Below are positions 52,101 through 60,000 of a stretch of 60,000 nt of DNA, one piece after another. Positions within the stretch are counted from its first letter, which is position 1; every line of letters starts with the position of its first letter. This DNA is from Polytrichum commune. Its lineage: Eukaryota > Streptophyta > Polytrichopsida > Polytrichales > Polytrichaceae. The DNA lies in NCBI GenBank assembly GCA_950295325.1, contig OX485807.1:12925001-12985000 (forward strand), written 5' to 3'. The position numbers and the translations under genes are program-made. Under the pieces are notes generated by a model, which was not told the origin of the DNA, did not search any database, and was given only the letters and a program-made list of their open reading frames with translations.

Positions 52101-55100
52101 ACTCAACAATCTCGTCAACAATCTCGTCCACGGTGTTTGGGCATTGCTTGAAGCTACGGTCTATGAAAACATAGAGGAAACCCTAATCCTTGAACCTCTT
52201 CTGCCTCTATGCGCCTCTACGAACTAGAAGAAGAACTCCGGTCTCTGGAGGAGGCCGGAGTGAATAAAGTGTCAGTTCGTAGAACATCCTAGGCCATGCC
52301 TTAAGGCAGTGGCGTTAGATGTAAAACTATTGTAAAGATGCGGGTTGGTAGGTATTGGGTGCATACAACAATTGATGTCATGATGGCATGTATTTAATAT
52401 TGGATGTGGTGGTCAACCATTACATGGCTATCAATTATAGGTGACAATGTGGTTCCTTATAAATTAAATTACAAAATAGGCACACCAATAAAATCACTTG
52501 GCTTGACCACGACGATAAAAAAAACACGTCTTGTATGATCAAACATTTAATATTTATTATTAGTTTACTTGTCATTGTAAATAGTAGATCATACCTAATG
52601 GATGCATCATCCTTTACAAATTATGTGTAAGAGCGAATGGTTCTTGCGGTTGGTATAAAGATCATAACATTATTTAGTTGCATGGTTGTGTTTCATTCTA
52701 TATTTAGCATGTGACATGGGCCTCCACTATACTACCTTCATGGGAAGAAACTTAGAAAATAAGACGAAACCGACACTAGTACAAATAATGAATAAGTGTC
52801 GGTATGAATAGTAAAAATATTGTGAATAGTGTCAGTATTTTCAATGATAGTGCTACTATGAATAGTATTTTTGGGGTTTATGAACAATGTTTCCTATGAA
52901 TAATGTTGGGATGAACAATAATTCTTATGAATTGTGCCGGGAGTATATCTCCACCCAAATTTTCAAGTGTCAGCCTGAATGTATGAATAATAATAAATTA
53001 TTTTTACTTTGCACAGGGGCCCACATAATATAATTCCAAGGTCATGGAACCGACCTACATGGCTGAATAATGTTTCGATGTAGCATATTATTGGGCCAAC
53101 TTGATTTAATAGTGGAAGTGAGGGGAAGGGGTGTTGAGAAGATTTTGCTTTTGTGAACTAGATATTGGATGTGAGGAGCCATGCCAAAGGTTGTAATAGG
53201 TCACCACCTTAATCACCGAGCTGTGGAAATGGTGAGGTAAGTATTGGGTGCGTGCTATAGCCAATGGCATGGCCACATGTGTCCAGTGTCATACGTAAGT
53301 GGTTAAGCCATCGGTTAGGATGATAATGTGCCTCCTTGTATCCATTCGTTTAGAGACACCTCAACAAATCGATTGGCCTAACCACCACAATCATATTGTT
53401 CAATTGACGTTGTTAAATCGTATGATACTAAATAGTAGTGCAAGCACGGTAAGTGGACCAAACTAGTGCTCCAATATACTTAAACCATAATGTTTTGGTT
53501 GAAAGGCCTAAAAGTAGTGGCAAAGTGTTGTTTAGATTGGGTATTTTTTCATGATGACCTTTATTGTTGTGTTGAATACTCAAATGTAGAACATCAAGTT
53601 GAGATCTTCAAAGCTTATCATTAAAGGTGGTGCTCAACAACAAATGGTTAAAGCTGGTTTTGGATGTACATCTCATGACCTTAAATGATCTAAATTTGGA
53701 ATGCAATTCCATATTCCTTGAATTCATTATCCAATTGAGGACATCATCACAAAAATCTGTAAAAAGACCATCAATTCAATGTAATTCTATCATATTTTCA
53801 ACAAATTTCAAACAACCACTTGTCCAATATCACCTACTTGCACACCACTTGCAACTTTTCTTGGAGCTATTTTTGTCATCACAAATCGCTCAGCTTTGTA
53901 GATCAACCAACACGTTCTTTAAAATGACTATGATCGATTGTCTCCTTCACAAAACTCAAAAGTTCGTGTAGAGTTTCAAATCACTTTCACTTAACACTAG
54001 GCATGGATCAGGAGCTGTCCACCCACCCACTTTCTTTACCATGCTTGCACCTCTGATGTCTAATGTATTCATCCTTTCTTTGCCCGATTCGCGTGAGAGC
54101 AGATGGTTCTTGCAGTCGGTGCGAAGCTGCAGCAGATCATCACCAACTTAGCAGTGGACGTGAGGGGAGGCGTCGAGAAGATCAGCATGTCGAGCCATAG
54201 ACTTGCAAAGCGTGGAAGCTCCGGCATCGATGCCGACAAAACGACGGAGCCCAAGAAATGCAACCCCATCACCCCTCGAGACGATCTGTTTTGGTTCAAG
54301 TGCCCTCGGCTCCTCTTGTTTCTGATCCATTTCATCCTCTTTCAGGTACAGTGATCACCTACACCGAATTAGAATGTGACGTTTAACGCAGAAAAATTAA
54401 AAGCAACCCCTACGAAACGGTGCCTGAATTGAACACGGTTTGAAACAACATGACAGCCAAGGATTCCGTGTTCATACTCTATAAATTACTCGAAATGGGT
54501 CGATTATTGTCCTGAAGTCTTGAATATGAACCGGTTGTTCCTCAAACCCACAACCCAACCGGTTCATCTGTAACTAGTGCAAGGTTGGTTCTCCCCGTTT
54601 ATTGGAAACACGGTTGAATATAAGCTTTGGACACACCTAGAATGCACACTTTGAATAGTTATATGCTAAGATGTGTTGAAGCTGTGTGTCCAATAAATGG
54701 GGAGAACCTTCCTTCCACTAGTTACAGATGAACCGGTTGGGTTGTGGGTTTGAGGAACAACCGGTTCATATTCAAGACTTCAGGACAATAATCGATCGAT
54801 AAAATAGAGTAATTTATGGAGTACTCCTCAATCTGATAAAGAAACCCCAAAAGATGTCAACATGTAAGCGGTTGGGCTTGGAAACACTAGGATCGCGATT
54901 GACTATGTCGCCAAACACTGTGTTTTTCATCTACCAAGGAGAGTATCCGACAAAAAAAAGCAAGGTAATCTTATAGTAGTAGTTATGCTTAAATGCTTAT
55001 ATCCTACCCATCTTGTTGTTCCAAACATGGTAAAGTGGACAACTCTTGTTCCTTGCACATGTTTAAGTGAGAGTGATCCAAAACCACATACTAGCTTTGA

Positions 55101-58100
55101 AATTTGTGGAAAAAAAAATGAACATTTAGAAAAGACATTGATTTACATTGCCAAGTAATTTGTGTTGTCAAAAAAGTGTACATATTTTAGAAGACGGTGC
55201 AAGTGGTGTGCAAGTAGGTGATATTCAACAAGTAATTGTCTAAAATTTCTCTAAAATTACATAAAATTACATAAAAGTGATGATTTTCTAATTTTTTTGA
55301 TGACGCCCTCAAGTTTATAATGAAACCAAGGATCATAAAAAACATTCCAAGTTCATAATACTTTGAGCATCACTTCTAATGATAAGTTTCGAAAGTCTCA
55401 TCTTGATATTCTATATTTGAGTATTTAACACAACAATAGATCGCACCATGAATTAGACACCAATTCAAACAACATTTTTCTAATACTTTTAGATATATAA
55501 CTAAAAACATTTATGATTCTAAGTGTACAAATAATTCTCTCGTGTGTGCTTGCAGAATGCCTTTGAGCTTGCCTTCTTCTTCTGGACTATCGTAAGTGAA
55601 CATGATCCTGATATCCTTTGATTTTTCCTCATGTAGACTAGGGATGAAAACAAATTTCCAACTGATTTTCTAGGAGTAATTCCCTTGTAGAGATATGAAC
55701 CACATGCAATAAAGGGATTTATTAGGGATGCAATGAGGTAATGCACATATTCAAACGCGGTATACTTGAAAACGTCACATGACACATAAAAATATCACAT
55801 ATGGTGTTTTCTTCAATACGAGGAAGGCCGGCTTGAATTTGTCTTTGGAGGCAGCTATTGCCAACTACACAAGTTTTTTTTGTCAACTATAGCTTTTTCC
55901 AAAGTTCAAGTGCACTCCACAAGACTAGAAATTGAGTCGGCCTTGATAAAAAAAAATGTCGCATGTGAATGTGACGTTTTCACGAATACTATGTATTTGA
56001 TGAATATTCTAAGAATACATCTATAGTTTTTTTTAAACATGTTTGTAGTACCCTATATATATATAATTTCACTCATTGGAGTTAGAATACCACCCTATAT
56101 ATTTTTTGGCACATGTTTCTTAAAATCTTACAAGAGTGACCTCCCCAAGACCAATTCTTGGGTGCAAAATGAGAGATGAGCTTTTGTACAGAAAGGACTA
56201 TGAGTGTATTCAATATCATGTGATAATGTTCTTGTTACATGCAAGCTTGAATGTCCTTGTCTGATGATGTCCTTGTTACATGCATGTACATGAATGCTAA
56301 AAAAAACCCCTAAACCCTAAACTATACCTACATTCAAATGTATGGGATTTCAGCATAGATTCATGATTCTGGATCCAATATGTCTCATTTTTCACGGTTA
56401 GTGATATTAATATTTCCTCATAGCACATGACGACGTTTTCGTTCTGAAACTTGTTTTCATTATGTGTTTCAGTTTGCTTATGGATATGGATCTTGCTTGG
56501 TGGGGAAAACGTGGATGGTGGTCGTTCGCCTAGTGGTGGGGTACGTTCCCAATGGCTATAAATTTCAACTACCATTTGTAACAAAGATCTCTTAATGACT
56601 TCCCTACATGAATTACAACATCTCACTACAAGGATCACGGGTCGTTAAATTAGCGTTGGGTTTGGGTACCCAAATCTACCTCGAGTGGGCCAAAAACCAA
56701 CGCTAACGATGCGTGGTCCTTGTGGTGCGATGCGGAGTCAAAAGTTGGGTTTACACCTCAATCGGTTGCAAGTGCAGCCTAGTTTTAAACACATCCCACT
56801 GCGCATAACATTATTCAAATGCCACAACAGTGTTATGTGGGACTGACATTATTCCACAGAATATTCTTGGATATTTTCCACATTCGGCCCCACAGAACAC
56901 TGTTATGGATATGAATAATGTTATGCGGACGTGTTCACGTTGTTTCCTTGTAAACAAAAACACTTCTCATGGTGCTTCCTTATGTAATTTCTTGGGAATC
57001 ATGTGTTTTGCAGGGCGTTTGTGCAATTATTGTGCAGTGCCAGCATTCTGCCTCTTTATGCCATTGTCCACCAGGTATCTACTTCTATCACTTGAAAAAC
57101 TTCATGAAAATTAAGGAAACGCTAGCCCTAACCCTAAAATTAAAGTGACGTGGCCGCCTCAAAGGGCAGCATTTTGGGAAAGGCCTATAAGCCTCCTCCT
57201 CAATTATCTCTCACAAGTGGTGAAAAGATTTCTGAGTTTGTGAAATGACATAAGTTTAAGGCCCATTTATTCCCACCTGTACTAAATCCCAAGGTTGAAT
57301 TTTATTTTACAAGCGAACATGTCTTAGGTACAAGCTGTTCGCACTAGCTTACCTACGGAAGCTCCGATCCTAGTTGGCAGCTGAGGTGGCATGGTTTAAG
57401 ACTATAGTGCAGCAAAACTAGGGCCAAAGTTTTATCACGTGTCGCACCTCATGCTCTGTTAAGTAATAGCGACTTTGCTACCTATGAGAGAACCTAGTTA
57501 CATTTAGTCACCATCAACGCGCGTTGGAGGCAAATAATGTCGTTAAAGAGAGTAAAAATGCCAAAAATCACCTAAGTAAGCATTTTTATCAAATACTAAC
57601 ATGTTCTTTTTCTCCTAATGCTAGGTGAGGAAAGGCCTTTAGCTTTCTTCACAAGTGCATGAGGTCACTCTTAAGGTAGAATCTTTGCAAAACAATATCC
57701 TGGCCAGATGCTCCAACTCATCCCATGCCATCCTCAAATGATTAGTCTAAGTTTGAGGGGGGGGAGGGGGGTGACCAAGGAGACTCTTGAACAAAATAGG
57801 ATCAACGGGTTCAAATTCACATCATAAATCATACTGATGTTAGTTTTGTTTTCTTTCCTTTACAAAGAAAGAAAGAAAGAGCCCTTGCGCCTCTAGTTTC
57901 CTCTCTAGGTAGATAGGAGGCCTAAGCTCAATGGGAATAGGGCTGATCCTCGGTGATTTAAGCACCCCATTCACACACACGGAGCTTGACAAGTCAATCA
58001 GCTACCTATAAGTAAGTTTATTCATCTGGACACGATGTTCTGATAACTGAACCTCCTTTTAAAAAAATAATAATAATAACAACAATAATACTAACAATAA

Positions 58101-58492
58101 ATGGGTGGTGGTCTGTGCATCATCAACAGTTGGGAAGCTCCATCCGGTTTGAAGTCTTCAAATCCGAACAAACAAGAGAGAGGTTGAAGGATTGGAAAAA
58201 CAGGGCCAAGGCAAGCCACGAGAAGGAGGGCCATATCCACCAACCAGTCTTCATAAAAGAGACTAAGAAAGATACTAAGCCCCCCGATACTAAGCCCCCG
58301 CACCGCCTTGGAATTATTGGCCTCACCAAAGATTTCGATGAGCACGGCCACGTCATCAACATTCCGCTCCCGCATGCCAATGGCAATCAGCCACATCACC
58401 ATGGCCATCATCAAACACATCCACATGGACACCCCCCACATGCTCATGCTCAGCCTCATCAAGGTAAACCTTTCGTTGCCCCTTTCTTTTGA
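46172..58492 (+). CDS. MLO family seven-transmembrane calmodulin-binding protein
   Basis: Exons seen: 46172-46288, 46898-46955, 47191-47384, 47869-47985, 48187-48250, [uncertain 48913-48980], 50603-50677, 50924-51009, 51142-51191, 51785-51825, 54103-54345, 55556-55591, 56473-56540, 57014-57074, 58130-58492. All junctions except the bracketed one are GT-AG with matching phase. With it the protein is 546 residues. Family marks: N-terminal [10 protein letters not shown] with helix 1; [129 protein letters not shown]; and the calmodulin-binding LKDWKNRAK (Trp about 448). The C-tail is histidine-rich. MLO proteins act in the plasma membrane as calcium-linked regulators of powdery mildew susceptibility, pollen-tube reception or root thigmomorphogenesis. 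Which role applies here is unknown. Confidence 0.9.
48913..48980 (+). CDS. Candidate missing MLO exon 6 (uncertain)
   Basis: Exon 5 ends in phase 1 and exon 7 starts in phase 0; joined directly they read into a stop. An exon of length 3n+2 is therefore required between 48250 and 50603. This 68-base segment follows a fair acceptor (CTGCTGCACAG), has the right length, and encodes [14 protein letters not shown], faintly like the family's T..TSFVRRH segment. Against it, the donor (TGT|GTTGAA) is weak and the peptide is shorter than usual in this loop. Another exon may exist, or the exon may be lost. Confidence 0.25.
49860..50575. repeat. MLO-intron repeat family, copies a and b
   Basis: Two copies, 49860-50060 and 50130-50575, share motifs such as GGTATTGGGTGC, CAATGGCA, ACATGTGTC, GTCATGCCATGACATG and TGTGCCTCCTTGTATC-like. 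Further copies lie at 51980-52060, 52338-52475 and 53155-53350. Copy b includes a CGGACACTTTATTCACGCCG block whose inverse occurs at 52225-52285. The family is unknown. Confidence 0.6.
51980..52475. repeat. MLO-intron repeat family, copies c and d
   Basis: Both copies carry GGTAGGTATTGGGT followed by an AATTGATG/CAATGGCATGATG block, and copy d continues to a GGTGACAATGTGGTTCCTTAT end. Between them, 52225-52285 holds an ACTCCGGTCTCTGGAGGAGG hairpin region with GAATAAAGTGTC, the inverse of part of copy b. Confidence 0.55.
52595..53150 (+). pseudogene. Broken duplicate of MLO exon 11 with its upstream intron edge
   Basis: Part A (52595-52672) matches the intron end plus the start of exon 11: CATCCTTT, GTAAGAGC, then ATGGTTCTTGCGGTTGGT, against ATGGTTCTTGCAGTCGGT at 54103. 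The acceptor GAGCAG has become GAGCGA, so it cannot splice normally. Part B (about 53094-53148) matches the next part of the exon: GTGGAAGTGAGGGGAAGG, then GTTGAGAAGAT, against GTGGACGTGAGGGGAGG. About 420 bases of unrelated sequence separate the parts. It is a decayed partial duplication in intron 10. Confidence 0.8.
53155..53350. repeat. MLO-intron repeat family, copy e
   Basis: It resembles 49868-50045: GATGTGAGGAGCCATGCC against GATGCGAGGAGCCTTGCC, then GTATTGGGTGC, CCAATGGCATGG, and a TGTGCCTCCTTGTATCC end. It follows directly after the exon 11 relic. Confidence 0.6.
54475..54826. mobile_element. Foldback element in MLO intron 11
   Basis: A left arm (54475-54604) and right arm (54700-54826) are close inverse complements. 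Shared stretches include GAATATGAACCGGTTGTTCC, AACCGGTTCATCTGTAACTA and GTTCTCCCC, with a loop of about 95 bp. The next 80 bases (to about 54910) match, inverted, short blocks at 284-335 and 33703-33750 (TTTCCAAG..CAAC..... ACATGTCAACATCTTT). Confidence 0.85.
56624..56727. mobile_element. Small CACTA-like hairpin element in MLO intron 13
   Basis: It starts CACTACAAGGATCACGGG and ends with the inverse of CACCACAAGGACCACGC. The arms continue as TCGTTA..GCGTTGG, giving about 30 paired bases in a 104-bp element. The CACTACAA start is typical of CACTA transposon ends. No 3-bp target duplication is evident. Confidence 0.65.
56802..56928. mobile_element. Second small hairpin MITE in MLO intron 13
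   Basis: The left arm CGCATAACATTATTCAAATG continues to AACAGTGTTATGTGGG and is inverted at 56889-56928. The arms are about 40 bp with few mismatches. It lies 75 bp after the CACTA-like hairpin. Confidence 0.75.
58064..58100. repeat. AAT/AAC-rich microsatellite just before the last MLO exon
   Basis: An (AAT)n/(AAC)n run sits about 30 bases upstream of the acceptor at 58129. The usual pyrimidine tract is short here. Confidence 0.8.
58130..58492 (+). CDS. MLO terminal exon: calmodulin-binding and histidine-rich tail
   Basis: The acceptor follows TCATCAACAG at 58129. The exon codes [10 protein letters not shown] (MLO membrane-proximal tail), an amphipathic basic stretch with LKDWKNRAK for calmodulin, a Lys/Pro linker, then a 39-residue segment (about 498-536) with 14 histidines, and a stop at 58490-58492. 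A GTAAAC donor-like site after CATCAAG (about 58464) leaves open a further downstream exon instead of this stop. Confidence 0.75.
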   Translation: MGSSIRFEVFKSEQTRERLKDWKNRAKASHEKEGHIHQPVFIKETKKDTKPPDTKPPHRLGIIGLTKDFDEHGHVINIPLPHANGNQPHHHGHHQTHPHGHPPHAHAQPHQGKPFVAPFF

Positions 58493-58524
58493 AAAATTAA
58501 TTGGTTGGAATTGCACAGTTTTAT

Positions 58525-58865
58525 TAGAGTTATCCATTAATTCAACCGGAGTTTTAGTAGAGAGTTGGTTGTTTTGCATGCATAACTTTCCATGTTCGGT
58601 AAGTTTTGGGTGCATGTGTGGAGTCATTGTGGAGGTTTGAACGAAGGACATTCCATATTGGTTCATTGGGTATCAAACTCATTTTGGCATGTCAAGAGAT
58701 GCCAAAATGAGTTTGGCCCTCAATGAACCAATATGGAATGTCCTTTGTTCAAACCTCCACATGGACTCCAAGAATGCACCCAAAACTTACTGACACATGG
58801 AAAGTTATGCATGCAAAACAACCAACTCCCTACCGAAACTCCGGTTGAATTAATGGATAACTCTA
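58525..58865. mobile_element. Foldback element, copy 3, about 33 bp after the MLO stop codon
   Basis: Two arms of about 165 bp are nearly identical inverse complements. They start with TAGAGTTATCCATTAATTC and end with its inverse, and meet around 58690-58700. TA flanks both ends, consistent with a TA target site of the Tc1/mariner group. Arm identity is far higher than in copies 1 and 2, so this is the youngest copy. If the MLO transcript runs through it, the 3' UTR would fold into a long hairpin. Confidence 0.9.
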
Positions 58866-59299
58866 TTGAGGAGAGAAATTTCATCAGACCACCATCATTT
58901 GATGTTGAGCTCCTTTCATCCCCATTTGCTAGCTCAGTTTGGTCATCATCAAAGAGTCACACTTTGTAGCTAACTCCAATACACAAATATAGGGAAATTA
59001 ATTCACGAATCTGAGAAGACCCAACGGTCAACAAGTAGAAGTTTTCATGAAGGAAGGGGCAACAACATTTAATATATCCGATTTAGTGTGGTCGACATTG
59101 ATTATCATCGACCCATGCTAATTGTCTTACCTTTAACTGGGTGACAGCCAAAGAGGGTGTCACATGACACTTGATACTACATGACAAATCACAAAGACCA
59201 CTTTAATCAACACGACACACCAGTTTTAATGCCACGACATTTGTTAGTACATGTTCAGCATAGTGGAATCTAAGAACTAGATGGCGAGAGATAACACAC

Positions 59300-59699
59300 T
59301 TAGGGCCGGTTTACACTACGGTGGAGAAGGCCTCCGGTCGGTCAAGAATGCTTGGCCAAGACATGGTTATATGAGGCAAATGGTGGATGTGCCGGAGAAG
59401 AATTAAAGGCAATAAAATATTTTTATTGAGTTGGGCTTCTCCGGAGGAGGAGTTTCTTGTCCGGCCTCAAGAGGCTGGACAAGAAACTCCTCCTCCGGAG
59501 AAGCCCAACTCCAAAAAGTGCCGCCATGTAGGCGGCCATGTCATTTTATCATCCATGAGAAAAGTTCACCACCATTGTTTTCTTCACCTAGTGTAAACAC
59601 CCACCGGTCAAGAGTTTCATTTTCGACCAATCACAATTGAGAAACGCCCTTTTTTCCATGACCGGTGGACTTCTCCACCGTAGTGTAAACCAGCCCTTA
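59300..59699. mobile_element. PIF/Harbinger MITE, 394 bp, with TTA target duplication
   Basis: The body is 59303-59696. The left end GGGCCGGTTTACACTACGG and the right end (inverse GGGCTGGTTTACACTACGG) continue into GTGGAGAAG, giving terminal repeats of about 27 bp with one mismatch. TTA is duplicated exactly at 59300-59302 and 59697-59699. The first 14 bases equal the left end of the 3.6 kb element at 37972, so that family probably mobilised it. A perfect hairpin is nested inside. Confidence 0.95.
59428..59511. repeat. Perfect 35-bp inverted repeat nested in the Harbinger MITE
   Basis: Arms 59428-59462 and 59477-59511 are exact inverse complements. The 14-base spacer pairs further (GCCTC with GAGGC), leaving about a 2-base loop. 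The arm is GC-rich (TTCTCCGGAGGAGGAG core). Confidence 0.95.
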
Positions 59700-60000
59700 G
59701 GCTCATAACTACAAGGATATGTGCAATTAGGTCGTCTTTGCAAATAGGTTGCCTCTTTACCCATGCAAAGTACCTTGGGTGAAAATCACATCACAAAAAC
59801 TCATAACTTTGTTCATTCATATGTATAGCAATAATTTTCTTAAAACAATTTATTTGTGTTTGAATTGTAGTAAAAAAACTTTTTTTTTAAAGTGTGGAAT
59901 GTCGATAAATTAGTGTGGGGCAACCTAATGCACAGATTAGTGTAGATGTAATTGCTTAAGATTGGAATACATACATGTGAGAATTGAACCTCTAAAGTCG
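59700..60000. other. Window end, nothing recognised
   Basis: AT-rich DNA with no open frame of note and no paired repeats. Confidence 0.5.

Noticed and set aside
50435-52285. Inverted blocks at 50445 and 52225 as ends of one transposon
   Set aside because: The interval contains four intact MLO exons, so these are more likely two separate repeat insertions in opposite orientation.
58091-58666. Long open frame (191 codons) on the minus strand over the last MLO exon
   Set aside because: It is antisense to a well-supported exon and to the inverted repeat; no family match. Histidine-rich codons on the plus strand keep the opposite frame open.

Overview
The window looks like nuclear DNA of a land plant. 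It is AT-rich, with long repeat-filled introns, plant-type splice sites and a TTTAGGG-type interstitial telomeric block. The two recognisable genes belong to plant families. The large introns and many small inverted-repeat transposons would fit a non-flowering lineage (lycophyte, fern or moss) as well as some angiosperms; the sequence alone does not settle this. Both host genes are on the + strand and were rebuilt by hand from splice sites and family knowledge.

Region 1 (1-12.1 kb) holds GCTAG-rich repeat clusters (1-910), a probable promoter and leader region (about 1.4-4.9 kb), and a complete nine-exon gene (4954-12121) for a 723-residue Golgi-type S-adenosylmethionine methyltransferase of the PMT/QUA family (DUF248), thought to act in pectin methylation. 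Its introns hold a foldback element, repeats shared with other parts of the window, and an antisense 5S-rRNA-like retroelement promoter.

Region 2 (12.1-45 kb) shows no intact host gene. It is a graveyard of DNA transposons: a 1.1 kb hAT element with an exact 8-bp target duplication and a decayed transposase end (32886-34003), a 3.6 kb PIF/Harbinger element with a dead transposase (37969-41540), several MITEs with CACTAAATAT-type ends, foldback elements, degenerate tandem arrays, a telomere-like block (18056-18112) and inverted dispersed repeats.

Region 3 (45-58.5 kb) is an MLO gene for a seven-helix plasma-membrane, calmodulin-binding protein. At least 14 exons are confident and one more is needed but uncertain. 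It carries an unusual histidine-rich C-terminal tail. Its introns hold a five-copy repeat family, a broken duplicate of its own exon 11, and several hairpin elements.

Region 4 (58.5-60 kb) holds a 340-bp foldback element just after the MLO stop codon and a textbook Harbinger MITE (59303-59696) with TTA target duplications and a nested, perfect 35-bp hairpin.

The two genes have no evident functional link. What ties the window together is the mobile elements: the same foldback family sits in the methyltransferase gene and beside the MLO stop codon. I found no convincing tRNA or complete rRNA gene, no CRISPR array and no viral gene.
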